From positions 9,374 to 73,373 of the forward strand of contig JBKEAC010000003.1 of NCBI GenBank assembly GCA_047971925.1: a stretch of 64,000 nt of DNA, given 5' to 3'. A program made the translations under genes and the position numbers. Positions 7,826 to 17,482 of the stretch are shown piece by piece (the stretch's first letter is position 1; every line of letters starts with the position of its first letter). The notes beneath the pieces were generated by a model. That model was given only the letters and a program-made list of their open reading frames with translations, did not search any database and had not been told where the DNA came from. This DNA is from JBKEDC01 sp047971925 (GTDB lineage: Bacteria > Bacteroidota > Bacteroidia > Bacteroidales > Prolixibacteraceae).

Positions 7826-8686
7826 TTAGAAAGTTGGCATTTCAAAATAATCAGATTCAAAATGCTTATAATTAATAGTCTTTGCACGATAAACAAAGGT
7901 TAAAACAGCCATGCAAAGTATCCCGAAGAGGGCAGAAGCAATAGCTATATATAACTGAGATCTTTCAGAAAGACTAAAAAAATGCCATGATTGTATTTGG
8001 TGATAGTAATGTATATATAGTAATACAATCAGATTATTAATGGCATGTCCAAGAATACAAGCAAAAATATTTTGAGTGATAATCATGAGCCAACCAAGCA
8101 AGCATCCCAAAAAGAATGTAGCTGAGAATTGCCATGGATTAAGATGAAAGAGAGCAAATAACAATCCCGATAGAAAAATAGCCACCGCCTTAGGGTAGTT
8201 CCGCATCAACCCATGCATGATGACACCTCGAAAGATTAATTCCTCGACAATTGGAGCAATAACAGCAACACGAACAAGCACTCCCCAGAATCCATATTTA
8301 CTATCGAAAATATTATCAAATAACTCCCAGAACCAAGCCGGCGGAGTAATTAAGCGATCGACAGCCTCATTGATCGGAGTAATATATATTTGCTGTGCTA
8401 ATAAAATTAGCGTGACGGGAATAAAAACAAGGAGGTTGAATTTTTTTAGGGGAAACAAATCTTTAAGCGATGCTTTTGAACGGAAATAGGCATAAATCAA
8501 AATGAACAATATAGAACCAACATTTAAAATTATTCGTTTAATTGGATGTGAAATAAAGTGAGTTCCGTGAAAAAAATCCCAAAGAGCAAGAGGAAAATCA
8601 ACTATTGTTTGAATGAAAATATAAAGCACAACTAAGTGTGAAGCCTTCAATAAAGAAGGGTATGGCACTGAATTTTTTTTAATCAT
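7826..8686 (-). CDS. CPBP family intramembrane metalloprotease
   Basis: A polytopic membrane protein of the CAAX protease/bacteriocin-processing (Abi, CPBP) family. It has about seven to eight hydrophobic segments. The core motifs are present: APIVEELIFRG (Glu148, Glu149, Arg153), FALFHLNPWQF (His181) and GHAINNLI (His214). Members cleave substrates within or near the membrane; the bacterial substrates are mostly unknown, and roles in bacteriocin self-immunity and protein secretion have been proposed. There is no bacteriocin gene nearby, so the role cannot be narrowed. Convergent with cls. Confidence 0.87.
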   Translation of the reverse strand: MIKKNSVPYPSLLKASHLVVLYIFIQTIVDFPLALWDFFHGTHFISHPIKRIILNVGSILFILIYAYFRSKASLKDLFPLKKFNLLVFIPVTLILLAQQIYITPINEAVDRLITPPAWFWELFDNIFDSKYGFWGVLVRVAVIAPIVEELIFRGVIMHGLMRNYPKAVAIFLSGLLFALFHLNPWQFSATFFLGCLLGWLMIITQNIFACILGHAINNLIVLLYIHYYHQIQSWHFFSLSERSQLYIAIASALFGILCMAVLTFVYRAKTINYKHFESDYFEMPTF

Positions 8687-8764
8687 ATCTGAAATTTACC
8701 ATCTTTTAATAGTACAAAATTATAAAAAGATGAAGTAAAGCGATGCATGTTTAGTAATTTTTTA

Positions 8765-8772
8765 TATTTTTG
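8765..8772 (+). promoter_or_regulatory. Candidate -7 element for the rpmB operon
   Basis: TATTTTTG matches TAnnTTTG. It predicts a leader of about 175 nt before rpmB, long enough for a regulatory leader, but I see no clear TTTG box 19 nt upstream. Confidence 0.35.
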
Positions 8773-8954
8773 TGCCGTGAAGTTGCTTGATAAAGCAAAT
8801 TAAGGGCAATTAATTTGTGTGAACAGATGTTTTTAAGCTTGATATTTAAAAATATTTGAAATTAATTGCGTAATTATTTGATTTTTCAAAAGAAAAGTCT
8901 TTATTTTGCAAACTGTTTGAAAAACGTGTGATTCTGTAATAACAAAAAAGGACA

Positions 8955-9197
8955 ATGGCTAGAATTTGTCAAATAACTGGAAAGAAAGCGATGATTGGAA
9001 ACAATGTTTCTCACTCGCAAAGAAAGACAAAGCGTCGTTTTAGCCCAAACTTGTTCACGAAGAAATTTTATCTTCCTGAAGAAGATCGTTGGGTGACGTT
9101 AACTGTTTCTGCTCATGGATTGCGTACAATCAATAAAAATGGATTGGCAGCATCAATCAAAGAAGCAAAAGCAAAAGGTTATATTAATTTAATCTAA
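8955..9197 (+). CDS. rpmB: 50S ribosomal protein L28
   Basis: An 80-residue basic ribosomal protein of the large subunit. It starts MARICQITGKKAMIGNNVSH, the family signature, continues RKTKRRFSPNLFTKKF, and ends with IKEAKAKGYINLI. First gene of a three-gene cluster with rpmG (13 bp gap) and the DUF4295 gene, an arrangement conserved in Bacteroidota. Confidence 0.97.
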   Translation: MARICQITGKKAMIGNNVSHSQRKTKRRFSPNLFTKKFYLPEEDRWVTLTVSAHGLRTINKNGLAASIKEAKAKGYINLI

Positions 9198-9210
9198 TAA
9201 TCTAAGCGAA

Positions 9211-9393
9211 ATGGCTAAAAAAGGAAATAGAGTACAAGTGATTATGGAATGTACAGAACAAAAGGAAACTAACGTTCCTGGAACTTCAAGATACATTACA
9301 ACAAAAAATCGCAAGAATACTACAGAACGTTTGGAATTGAAAAAATATAATCCAAACTTGAAGAAAGTAACTATTCATAGAGAAATAAAATAA
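9211..9393 (+). CDS. rpmG: 50S ribosomal protein L33
   Basis: A 60-residue L33 with VQVIMECTEQKE near the start and a middle RYITTKNRKNTTERLELKKY. It has only one cysteine, so it lacks the paired CxxC zinc ligands and belongs to the zinc-independent (C-minus) type. Lies between rpmB and the DUF4295 gene. Confidence 0.97.
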   Translation: MAKKGNRVQVIMECTEQKETNVPGTSRYITTKNRKNTTERLELKKYNPNLKKVTIHREIK

Positions 9394-9400
9394 TTGAATT

Positions 9401-9553
9401 ATGGCTAAGAAAGTAGTTGCAACATTACAAAAAGGAGCTGGTAAAGCTTATGCAAAAGTAATAAAAATGACTAAGTCAGATAAAACTGGCGCATATACAT
9501 TTCAAGAAGGTGTAGTGCCTAACGAAATGGTTTCTGATTATTTCAAAAAATAA
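9401..9553 (+). CDS. DUF4295 family small protein
   Basis: A 50-residue ORF starting ATG at 9401, 7 bp after rpmG: MAKKVVATLQKGAGKAYAKV at the N-terminus, then KTGAYTFQEGVVPNEM and a final YFKK. It matches the small basic DUF4295 proteins found directly after rpmG in Bacteroidota. The position and the high Lys content suggest a ribosome-associated role, but the function is not established. A strong terminator follows 20 nt later, closing the operon. Confidence 0.9.
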   Translation: MAKKVVATLQKGAGKAYAKVIKMTKSDKTGAYTFQEGVVPNEMVSDYFKK

Positions 9554-9564
9554 TCAATCATGAT

Positions 9565-9602
9565 TAAAAAAAAAGCCTCCTAAGAATAGGAGGCTTTTTT
9601 TG
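9565..9602 (+). terminator. Intrinsic terminator of the rpmB-rpmG-DUF4295 operon
   Basis: Perfect 8-bp GC-rich stem GCCTCCTA/TAGGAGGC (9575-9582 and 9587-9594) with an AGAA loop, extended by flanking A and T runs; seven T follow. Confidence 0.93.
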
Positions 9603-9728
9603 CTCTATGCTTTAAGTATATTTTAGTAAAGATGGAGGAAGACTTATCTCTTTAAATAAAAAAGATACTTTTTAGGTTGAATTTAATTAAAAAGGAGAAA
9701 GTATCACCCCAGAACTAAATATTTTTAA

Positions 9729-9736
9729 TATCTTCG
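9729..9736 (+). promoter_or_regulatory. Candidate -7 element for ftsY
   Basis: TATCTTCG matches TAnnTTTG at all but one position, 20 nt upstream of the ftsY ATG. The identical octamer lies upstream of uxaC. Confidence 0.35.
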
Positions 9737-9756
9737 ACCTTTGAAAAAAAATATAC

Positions 9757-10707
9757 ATGGGACTATTTGACTTTTTCTCTAAATCAAAAAAAGAAGATCT
9801 GAATAACGGTCTAGCTAAAACAAAAGAAAATGTTTTTCAAAAAATCAATCGCGCTATTGCCGGAAAGGCAACAGTTGATGATGAAGTTTTAGATGAGCTA
9901 GAAGAAGTTTTAATTACATCAGATGTTGGTGTTGATACTACTCTGAAAATTATTCAGAGAATAGAAGCTCGTGCAAAAAGAGAAAAATACATTAACACAA
10001 CCGAGTTGAATGTCATTCTGAGAGAAGAAATTGAAGCCTTACTTTCAGAAAACAATAGTGCCGATGTTTCAAATTTCGATTTGCCAGAAACAAGTAAGCC
10101 TTATGTGATTATGGTTGTAGGGGTGAATGGTGTTGGGAAAACAACCACAATAGGCAAACTCGCTTATAATTTTAAACAAGCAGGTAAGAAGGTTGTGCTA
10201 GGTGCTGCCGATACGTTTCGTGCTGCAGCTATCGACCAACTCGATATTTGGGCAAAGCGTGTTGATGTTCCTATTGTTAAGCAAAACATGGGTTCCGATC
10301 CAGCATCGGTTGCTTATGATGCCTTGAGTTCTGCTAAAGCTCAAGGTTCCGATGTGGTAATTATTGACACAGCCGGCAGATTGCACAATAAAATAAACTT
10401 AATGAATGAACTTTCTAAAATTAAGAAAGTAATGCAAAAGGTAATTCCCGATGCACCTCATGAAGTACTATTGGTGCTAGATGGTTCTACTGGGCAGAAT
10501 GCTTTTGAACAAGCCAAACAATTCACCATTGCAACAGAAGTATCTGCTTTAGCTCTTACAAAACTTGATGGCACTGCCAAAGGAGGTGTGGTTATTGGAA
10601 TTAGCGATCAATTTAAAATACCAGTAAAATACATTGGAATTGGAGAGAAAATTAGCGACTTACAAATCTTTAATAGAAAAGAATTTGTAGATTCTTTATT
10701 TTCGTAA
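9757..10707 (+). CDS. ftsY: Signal recognition particle receptor FtsY
   Basis: GTPase that docks the SRP-ribosome complex at the inner membrane. It is the short, 316-residue form without the long acidic A domain; the N-terminus MGLFDFFSKSKKE may serve as membrane-contact helix. The N domain spans about 20-100. The G domain has GVNGVGKTTT (122-131), DTFRAAA, DTAGR (204-208), TKLD (268-271) and GTAKGG. rimO follows about 77 bp downstream in the same direction, as is usual in the phylum. Confidence 0.96.
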   Translation: MGLFDFFSKSKKEDLNNGLAKTKENVFQKINRAIAGKATVDDEVLDELEEVLITSDVGVDTTLKIIQRIEARAKREKYINTTELNVILREEIEALLSENNSADVSNFDLPETSKPYVIMVVGVNGVGKTTTIGKLAYNFKQAGKKVVLGAADTFRAAAIDQLDIWAKRVDVPIVKQNMGSDPASVAYDALSSAKAQGSDVVIIDTAGRLHNKINLMNELSKIKKVMQKVIPDAPHEVLLVLDGSTGQNAFEQAKQFTIATEVSALALTKLDGTAKGGVVIGISDQFKIPVKYIGIGEKISDLQIFNRKEFVDSLFS

Positions 10708-10784
10708 ATATATCAATTTAATACAAATGCAATTATGGACATACTTATTGTGAGTGTGTCTTGTTTGTGTATACGCAAAAAAAA

Positions 10785-12083
10785 ATGAATAAATCAAAAA
10801 TAAATATCATAACCCTAGGCTGTTCAAAGAATCTCGTTGATTCAGAAATGCTTTTAAATCAACTCGACTTGAACGGCTACGAAGTTGTGCACGATTCTGT
10901 TGATGATGATGCAAATATTGTTATATTAAACACTTGTGGTTTTATTGCCGATGCAAAAGAAGAATCAATTAATACGATTCTGAATTTTGTTGACGCAAGG
11001 AAAAGTGGCGATATCGATAAGCTCTTAGTGATGGGTTGCCTATCGGGAAGATATAAAGAGGAGATGCAGGCCGAGATGCCCGAAGTAGATAAATTTTATG
11101 GTAAGTTTGATTTCAAATCAATTTTAAATGATTTGAATGCTGAGTATTATGATGACAAATTTTACCATCGCATTAAAACGACACCATCGCATTTTGCGTA
11201 TTTAAAAATCAGTGAAGGTTGCAATCGGAAATGTTCATTCTGTGCTATTCCTCAATTCACGGGTAAACATACATCGCGCACCATTGAAAGTCTTCTTGCT
11301 GAGGCTGAACGATTAGCACAGAGCGGAGTGAAAGAATTGTTGGTGATTGCTCAAGACTTATCATATTATGGTATTGATTTATATGGTGAAAGTAAATTAG
11401 CAGAATTGATTGAAAAGCTTGCTCAAATCAAAGGTGTCGAGTGGATTCGATTGCACTATACACATCCTTCAAATTTCCCACTCGATTTGTTACGAGTTAT
11501 GCGTGAAAATGATAATGTGGCTAACTATTTAGATATTCCATTGCAACATGCGAGTAGCTCAATGCTTAAAACAATGCATCGAGGTATAAATAGAGAGCAA
11601 ACTATTGAATTAATTCAAAAAATCAGAAATGAAGTTCCAGGCATTGCTCTTCGCACGACATATTTGGTTGGTCATCCTGGAGAAACTGAGGAAGATTATC
11701 AAGAATTAAAGCAATTTATTCATGATTACCCTATGGAGCGCATGGGTGTTTTTGCCTATTCTAATGAGGATGATACTTATGCTGCAAAAAATTATGAAGA
11801 TAATATTCCCCAAGAAATAAAAGAGGAACGTGCAGAGGAGCTGATGGCAATTCAGCAAGAAATTTCAGCAAAGTTTAATTATAGCTTAATCGGTAAAAAA
11901 CTCCGCGTGCTTGTTGATTCTGAAGAGGAAGATTTTTTTATGGCTCGAACAGAATACGATTCGCCAGAAGTGGATTGTGAGGTTTTCCTAGAAAAAAACA
12001 CTCAAATAACTGTTGGAAATTTCTATGATGTAGAAATTGTAGATGCTATCGATTTTGATTTATTTGCAGAAATTTTGGAGTGA
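10785..12083 (+). CDS. rimO: Ribosomal protein S12 methylthiotransferase RimO
   Basis: Radical SAM enzyme that beta-methylthiolates an Asp of ribosomal protein S12. I chose the ATG at 10785 (MNKSKINIITLGCSKN) over a TTG eight codons upstream, because the family begins there. The N-terminal UPF0004 domain supplies Cys13, Cys51 and Cys85 for the auxiliary 4Fe-4S cluster; the radical SAM motif is CNRKCSFC (Cys146, Cys150, Cys153); a TRAM domain forms the C-terminus after about residue 365. The length of 432 is typical. Downstream of ftsY in the conserved order. Confidence 0.94.
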   Translation: MNKSKINIITLGCSKNLVDSEMLLNQLDLNGYEVVHDSVDDDANIVILNTCGFIADAKEESINTILNFVDARKSGDIDKLLVMGCLSGRYKEEMQAEMPEVDKFYGKFDFKSILNDLNAEYYDDKFYHRIKTTPSHFAYLKISEGCNRKCSFCAIPQFTGKHTSRTIESLLAEAERLAQSGVKELLVIAQDLSYYGIDLYGESKLAELIEKLAQIKGVEWIRLHYTHPSNFPLDLLRVMRENDNVANYLDIPLQHASSSMLKTMHRGINREQTIELIQKIRNEVPGIALRTTYLVGHPGETEEDYQELKQFIHDYPMERMGVFAYSNEDDTYAAKNYEDNIPQEIKEERAEELMAIQQEISAKFNYSLIGKKLRVLVDSEEEDFFMARTEYDSPEVDCEVFLEKNTQITVGNFYDVEIVDAIDFDLFAEILE

Positions 12084-12180
12084 AAATATGATTGAACTCG
12101 GAGTTAAGTCGCTCATTTACGTAAGAAATTATAATGTGAATTAAACCGACAACTAAAATAACAATTATCCGCAAATGAAA

Positions 12181-12208
12181 AGAGCCTCTCATGGAGGCTC
12201 TTTTTTTA
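12181..12208. terminator. Bidirectional terminator between rimO and the alpha/beta hydrolase gene
   Basis: Stem AGAGCCTC/GAGGCTCT (12181-12188 and 12194-12201), TCATG loop, seven T. The stop codon of the minus-strand gene lies inside the T-run. Confidence 0.88.
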
Positions 12209-13201
12209 GTGTGTAAATTGACGTTCAATAAACTCTATTGTTGCTTTTTCTACATCGGGTTGAGCCTTTGAATCTTTACCATAGGCAATGACATGCGCCC
12301 TCGCATTGAAAGCCTTTTTTTCTTTTTTTGAACAATCAGTTTGAATTTCATTAAACATACATAGCGCTTCACTAACTTTTACCACTTCATCTTGATGTTT
12401 TTCATCTTCATAATAATAACCCAAAAAAGTGGGGCAAGTCACATTTTCAAACGTTTCAGTAGTCATGCAAGCATCAAGCAATTGCTGCAAATAAACTGTT
12501 GCTTCCAGTCTATAATTGCAATTCCAATATCGGCATTCATCATCTTGAGCATCCTCATTTACGATTCTATATTTGCCTCCATAAATTAATCGGGCAATTT
12601 GTAGCCCCCATGGTTTAGAAAGCAATGAGGCACCAGAACTGTTAATCGCCACATTGGGTGAATATAGTATTAATCCATCGACTAGATCGGGGAAGTCGGC
12701 AGCTAATTTTAATGAAAGAGTACCTCCGGTGGAAGTACTCATAATAATCACCTTTTGACCGATTTTATGAGCAATAACCAGTGCCTCTTTTGCTGATTCA
12801 TAGAGTGCTTCAGGAGTCATATTGAGCAAAGGTTCATCGCTATTTATTCCATGAGCAGCAAGTCGAGGCATATAAAGATTCATGTTAAAATACTTTGCAA
12901 CATTTTCATGAGTTGGCATTCCTTCCATTCGTGATGCTGAAAAGCCATGCAAATAAAGAAGGCAATATTTTGTTTGCATCGGTATTGAATCTGCCCAAAC
13001 AATAAGAGCTTCATTTTCTGGCTTTACATCTAAATCAAAGTCTTTTTCGTGAATATATTCTTCTATTAAGTCAATTGAATGAGAAATATTTGGCAATTGA
13101 TTTGATAATTCAGCTTTAGGAAATTTTGGACCAAGAAAATAAATTGACATCACGAGCAATATCAAGAGTGATAAACATGATAATTTTTTTATTGCATACA
13201 T
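12206..13201 (-). CDS. Exported alpha/beta hydrolase
   Basis: A 331-residue hydrolase with an N-terminal hydrophobic segment (about 7-24) acting as signal peptide or anchor. The fold is indicated by LLYLHGFSASRMEGMP (oxyanion-hole region), the nucleophile elbow MSTSTGGTLSL with Ser157 in an STSTG variant of GxSxG, and a C-terminal stretch containing HVIAYGKD. It resembles carboxylesterase or monoacylglycerol-lipase-like proteins. The substrate is unknown; a periplasmic or inner-membrane location is inferred. Divergent from lpxB, convergent with rimO and sharing its terminator. Confidence 0.82.
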   Translation of the reverse strand: MYAIKKLSCLSLLILLVMSIYFLGPKFPKAELSNQLPNISHSIDLIEEYIHEKDFDLDVKPENEALIVWADSIPMQTKYCLLYLHGFSASRMEGMPTHENVAKYFNMNLYMPRLAAHGINSDEPLLNMTPEALYESAKEALVIAHKIGQKVIIMSTSTGGTLSLKLAADFPDLVDGLILYSPNVAINSSGASLLSKPWGLQIARLIYGGKYRIVNEDAQDDECRYWNCNYRLEATVYLQQLLDACMTTETFENVTCPTFLGYYYEDEKHQDEVVKVSEALCMFNEIQTDCSKKEKKAFNARAHVIAYGKDSKAQPDVEKATIEFIERQFTH

Positions 13202-13210
13202 ATATTTTGA

Positions 13211-13218
13211 TAACTTTG
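13211..13218 (+). promoter_or_regulatory. -7 element for lpxB
   Basis: TAACTTTG matches TAnnTTTG and lies 60 nt upstream of the lpxB ATG, between two divergent genes. The -33 box is weak (a TTG 15 nt upstream). Confidence 0.45.
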
Positions 13219-13278
13219 TATTTTATTAGAAATAAGCTGCACTAACCAGTAAGAACTATGCACTTAACATCAACATAA

Positions 13279-14400
13279 ATGAAATATTTTTTCATAGCGG
13301 GAGAAGCCTCAGGCGACTTACATGCTTCAAATTTAATAAAAGAATTGAATAAGTACGATTCTGAATCTGAAATAATAGGACTTGGTGGCGAATTAATGGA
13401 AGCAGCAGGCATGAAATTACTCCGACATTATAGCGAAATGGCCTTCATGGGATTCATTCCCGTGCTGATGAATTTAGATAAAGTGAAACGAAACTTTGAT
13501 TTATGCCGAAAGAGTATCAAAGAAATGATGCCCGATGTCTTAATACTTATTGACTATCCTAGTTTTAATTTAAAGATGGCTGAATATGCAAAATCCTTAG
13601 GAATTAAAGTCTTTTATTATATTTCGCCTAAAGTTTGGATATGGAAAAAGGGTCGAATAGCCAAAATGAAAAGTCTGATCGATGAATTATTTACCATTTT
13701 CCCATTTGAGACCGATTTTTTTGCGAAATACAATATGAAAGTAAACTACGTTGGCAATCCAGTTGTTGATGCCATCATCGCACGAAAAACGAATCAAAAT
13801 TTAGCCGATTTTATAGCAACAAATAAATTAAACAACAAACCAATTTTAGCAATCGTTCCAGGCAGTAGAGTGCAAGAAATCGATTCGCTCTTACCTAGGA
13901 TGCTTGAGGCTAGTTCTACAATAGATTCGCATCAGATTGTAATTACAGCTGCGCCTAATATTTCCGATGAAATATATCATAAATATATTAAAAACTATCA
14001 GGCATCTTTAGTTCATCAGCAGACATATGAAACTTTACAAATGGCGGATTTGGCCGTTGTGGCATCAGGAACTGTAACTCTTGAAACAGCCATATTAGAA
14101 TGTCCTCAAGTTGTTTGTTATCGCATGGGTGGCGGAATGCCACTATATTATGCAGGCAAATGGTTTGTGGGAATCACCTTCGTATCTTTAGTAAATATTA
14201 TCTTAAAGCGAATGGCTGTTCCTGAATTGCTTCAGCACTTTTGCAGTAGTAAGAACATTAACATTGAGCTCAATCGGATTATCAATGAGCTTCCATATCG
14301 AAATCAAATGATGAAAGATTATCAAGAGTTATCTCATCTACTTGGTGGCGGTGGAGCTTCAAAAAAAGCAGCTCAACTAATTGTTGAAAAATTAAGGTAG
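13279..14400 (+). CDS. lpxB: Lipid-A-disaccharide synthase
   Basis: Condenses UDP-2,3-diacylglucosamine with lipid X to form the lipid A disaccharide at the inner membrane. Family motifs: FIAGEASGDLHASNLI at the N-terminus, SPKVWIWKKGRI, PGSRVQEID in the GT-B donor domain, and ASGTVTLETAILECPQVVCY near the C-terminus. The length of 373 is normal. Shows that the organism makes lipid A, as expected for a Gram-negative. The next gene follows after 9 bp on the same strand. Confidence 0.96.
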   Translation: MKYFFIAGEASGDLHASNLIKELNKYDSESEIIGLGGELMEAAGMKLLRHYSEMAFMGFIPVLMNLDKVKRNFDLCRKSIKEMMPDVLILIDYPSFNLKMAEYAKSLGIKVFYYISPKVWIWKKGRIAKMKSLIDELFTIFPFETDFFAKYNMKVNYVGNPVVDAIIARKTNQNLADFIATNKLNNKPILAIVPGSRVQEIDSLLPRMLEASSTIDSHQIVITAAPNISDEIYHKYIKNYQASLVHQQTYETLQMADLAVVASGTVTLETAILECPQVVCYRMGGGMPLYYAGKWFVGITFVSLVNIILKRMAVPELLQHFCSSKNINIELNRIINELPYRNQMMKDYQELSHLLGGGGASKKAAQLIVEKLR

Positions 14401-14409
14401 TTAAATCTA

Positions 14410-17250
14410 ATGAAAAAGATTTCTCTCATCATCATACTATTTTTTCATGGATTAACATGTCTTTCACAGTATTTTAGCACAGGAGCAGATCCTGGAGATA
14501 TCAAGTGGAAGCAAATTAATGACTCAAATTTTCAGGTCATTTATCCCGCTGAATTTGAAATACAAGCTAAGCGATTTTTTGCCATGCTACAAAAAGTTTA
14601 TGATTATGGACAACATTCATTAGGAACACCAACGCAAAAGATTTCAATAGTCCTTCATTCTGAGACTATTAATTCAAATGGGATGGTAGCTACAGCACCC
14701 AGGCGGATGGAAATTTATCCAACTCCTCATCAAGATATATACGCACAAGAATGGTTAAAACAATTAGCAGTGCATGAATATCGACATGTTGTTCAGATTG
14801 ATAAGATTAATCAAGATCTGCCCTCTGTTTTGAAGATTATTTTTGGAGAACAAGCCACAGCAATTATTATCGGTGCATATCTACCATTCTGGTTTCTCGA
14901 AGGAGATGCTGTTATTGCTGAAACAGCACAAACAGAGACAGGAAGAGGACGAGATCCTTCATTTCTGATGGAAAATAAAGCTCAATTACTAGAAAAAGAA
15001 GCATTCAGTTTTAACAAAATCACTCTCGGTTCATATCGCGATTTTGTTCCCAATCGTTATGCTTTTGGTTGGTGGTTTGTGGGCGGTATCCGTGTGAAAT
15101 ATGGATCAGAAATATGGAATCAGGTTTTAAACCAAATTGCTCAAAAGCCATTATCATTAAATCCGATGAATCGTATTTTGAAGCAAAAAACAGGGTATAA
15201 TAAAGAGCAACTCTATGCACTTCTTTGGAATCAATATCGAGAAGACTGGCAAAGTGAAATTGACAGCTTAAGTCTGAACACTTATGCCGTGTGCAGTAAA
15301 AATGATTTAAATACCTATACTAATTATTTAAACACAAACAGCCTAGCAGATGGAAGCATTGTCTGTGTTAGAAAGAGCAGAGGCGATATTCCAAGGATTG
15401 TTAGAATTAAAGACTTCCATGAAGAAATCTTATACACGCCTGGTAGTATGGTTGAAAGGTCATTTTCTTCAGAAGATAATCTACTAATTTGGGCTGAAAT
15501 ATCTCCAAATATAAGATGGGCGCATAAGGATCATTCGCGAATAATTATTTTCGATGTCACGACTAAAGAAAAGAAAATAATACATACGGCTAGTAATCTT
15601 GCGAGCCCAGTAATTAATCCCGAATTAGATCGATTTTTAGCTGTCTCAAGTAATGAAAAAGGAGAATATGCAATTCAAGTACATAAAATATCAGATGGCA
15701 GTATCCTTCAAACAGTTAAGATAGGAGATAATGACTACATTATCTCTCCAACATGGGGAAATTCATCAGATATCATCTATTTTATCGGATTAAATGAAGA
15801 AGGGAAATATATTGCATCATATGATTTAATCTTGAATAAACTAAATTATCTAACCAAACCTGTAAAATATGACATATCAAATCTCTCATTTCATAATGAT
15901 ACGCTGACTTTCACATCATCAAAAACGGGAAGAGATAATCCATTTATGTTAAATATTAGAAATGGAGAAATCTACCAGCTTACAGAATCTAAATTTGGGG
16001 CAGACCATGCGCATTTTCATGATCAATATCTGTACTACTCAAATTACACTTCAGATGGTTATCAATTAGTTCGAACACAATTATCTGAACTTAAATTTAA
16101 ACTAGATTCAAGTAAACAAGTCAATTCAACTAATTCTCTAGCAGAGCACTTATCCTCACAAGAAATAGGTAAAATAGATTTCACAACACTTGACACTACA
16201 AATTTAGAAACAAGCAATTACCATAAATTTTCTCATCTGATGAATATCCATAGTTGGGCTCCTGTTGCTATTGATATTTCAAATCAAACAATAACAACGC
16301 CTGGAATTTCAATGCAATCGCAAAACGTGCTTGGAACTTCCTTGACAGACTTAGGCTACTTATATAATCTCAATGAAAAAAGAGGACAACTATATTTGAA
16401 TTATCAATATATCGGTTTTTTTCCAATCCTCGGTGTTAAAATGAATTACGCAGGTAGAAACATAAGAACATCATCACTTAAGGAAGTATATTCCAATTTA
16501 TCTTGGGATGAATTAAACCTTGTTGCATCAGCTAGTATTCCATTGTCATTTAGCACGGGTAAATATAATCAAACAATACAACCCGAAATTAACTATCATC
16601 TTTCAAAAAGCTTTCATCTAGCAGGTGATAATGGATTTCAAGCAGTAAGTTCTCAGCTATTTCTTACCAATATTCAACATCGATCAGAACTTGATTTGCA
16701 AACAAAATGGGGACAGATTGTACAGCTGAATTATGGACGTGGGATTAAATCAACAGATGATTTTAGTAGCCAATTTTCAATTGCAACTAGTCTTTATTTT
16801 CCTGGAATTGCAAAATACGATGGATTTAAACTCTACTTCGGCTACCAGTGGAGAGATCAATTACAGCTAAATACTTTCAATGATTTTATAGCTACTGCTC
16901 GTGGTTATGTACCAGTAAATAGTCTCCGCTTAAATAGTTCAATGATTAATTACACTTTCCCAATAGCGAATCCAGACTGGAGTATCAGTAAGATACTTTA
17001 TATTCAACGTTTAAAAGCCAATGTATTTTGCGATTACACTCAATACAATTATAAATCTATTGGAAATGATTTTTCATTTGGTTCTAGTCAGAATGAACAG
17101 ATAAATTCTCTAGGAATTGAATTGAGCTCAGAAGGCTTTCTCTTCAGATTGCCAACTCCAATTGTTTTTGGAATACGAGGCATTTATCTATCCAATTTAA
17201 ATTCATTCGCGAGCGAACTTATATTTTCAGTTAACTTTATAGATATATAA
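14410..17250 (+). CDS. Large surface protein: HExxH domain, beta-propeller and predicted C-terminal barrel
   Basis: A 946-residue exported protein (signal peptide 1-19, ending CLSQ). Residues 30-200 contain the zinc-peptidase-type motif HEYRH at 122-126 with a downstream WFLEGDA glutamate at 164, the spacing of a gluzincin (peptidase MA-like) site. Residues 300-560 look like TolB/PD40 beta-propeller repeats (DIIYFIGLNEEGKYIASYD, LYYSNYTSDGY). The last 330 residues are rich in alternating aromatic/polar strands (LYLNYQYIGFFPILGVKM, YFGYQWRDQLQL) and probably form an outer-membrane barrel. Relatives exist in Bacteroidota without a defined function. It starts 9 bp after lpxB, so it may share its transcript. 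Peptidase activity is inferred, not shown. Confidence 0.75.
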   Translation: MKKISLIIILFFHGLTCLSQYFSTGADPGDIKWKQINDSNFQVIYPAEFEIQAKRFFAMLQKVYDYGQHSLGTPTQKISIVLHSETINSNGMVATAPRRMEIYPTPHQDIYAQEWLKQLAVHEYRHVVQIDKINQDLPSVLKIIFGEQATAIIIGAYLPFWFLEGDAVIAETAQTETGRGRDPSFLMENKAQLLEKEAFSFNKITLGSYRDFVPNRYAFGWWFVGGIRVKYGSEIWNQVLNQIAQKPLSLNPMNRILKQKTGYNKEQLYALLWNQYREDWQSEIDSLSLNTYAVCSKNDLNTYTNYLNTNSLADGSIVCVRKSRGDIPRIVRIKDFHEEILYTPGSMVERSFSSEDNLLIWAEISPNIRWAHKDHSRIIIFDVTTKEKKIIHTASNLASPVINPELDRFLAVSSNEKGEYAIQVHKISDGSILQTVKIGDNDYIISPTWGNSSDIIYFIGLNEEGKYIASYDLILNKLNYLTKPVKYDISNLSFHNDTLTFTSSKTGRDNPFMLNIRNGEIYQLTESKFGADHAHFHDQYLYYSNYTSDGYQLVRTQLSELKFKLDSSKQVNSTNSLAEHLSSQEIGKIDFTTLDTTNLETSNYHKFSHLMNIHSWAPVAIDISNQTITTPGISMQSQNVLGTSLTDLGYLYNLNEKRGQLYLNYQYIGFFPILGVKMNYAGRNIRTSSLKEVYSNLSWDELNLVASASIPLSFSTGKYNQTIQPEINYHLSKSFHLAGDNGFQAVSSQLFLTNIQHRSELDLQTKWGQIVQLNYGRGIKSTDDFSSQFSIATSLYFPGIAKYDGFKLYFGYQWRDQLQLNTFNDFIATARGYVPVNSLRLNSSMINYTFPIANPDWSISKILYIQRLKANVFCDYTQYNYKSIGNDFSFGSSQNEQINSLGIELSSEGFLFRLPTPIVFGIRGIYLSNLNSFASELIFSVNFIDI

Positions 17251-17320
17251 AGTAAGTTCTAAAAATAAGTGAACTACGATATTGATAGCTAATCTTTAAA
17301 AGAGAAAGGGAAGAGCTTTG

Positions 17321-17358
17321 AGTTACAAGGAGTTTACAAATGTAAACTCCTTGTAACT
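17321..17358. terminator. Perfect 18-bp-arm inverted repeat, possible terminator
   Basis: Arms 17321-17338 and 17341-17358 are exact reverse complements separated by only AA. It lies 70 nt downstream of the surface-protein gene and could end its transcript, but no T-run follows, so it is not a canonical intrinsic terminator. Its centre contains TTACAAATGTAA, a word that recurs in this intergenic region. Confidence 0.5.
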
Positions 17359-17482
17359 GATTGAATTTTGCATTTCATTATTAGCCAGAGTTTCGGATTA
17401 GATTTTGCCTCAGCTTGTTTTTTTTTAAAGTGGAACCGAAGCTTTGCAAGTTCCACGAGCCAAAAAAAAATCAAGCAATATT

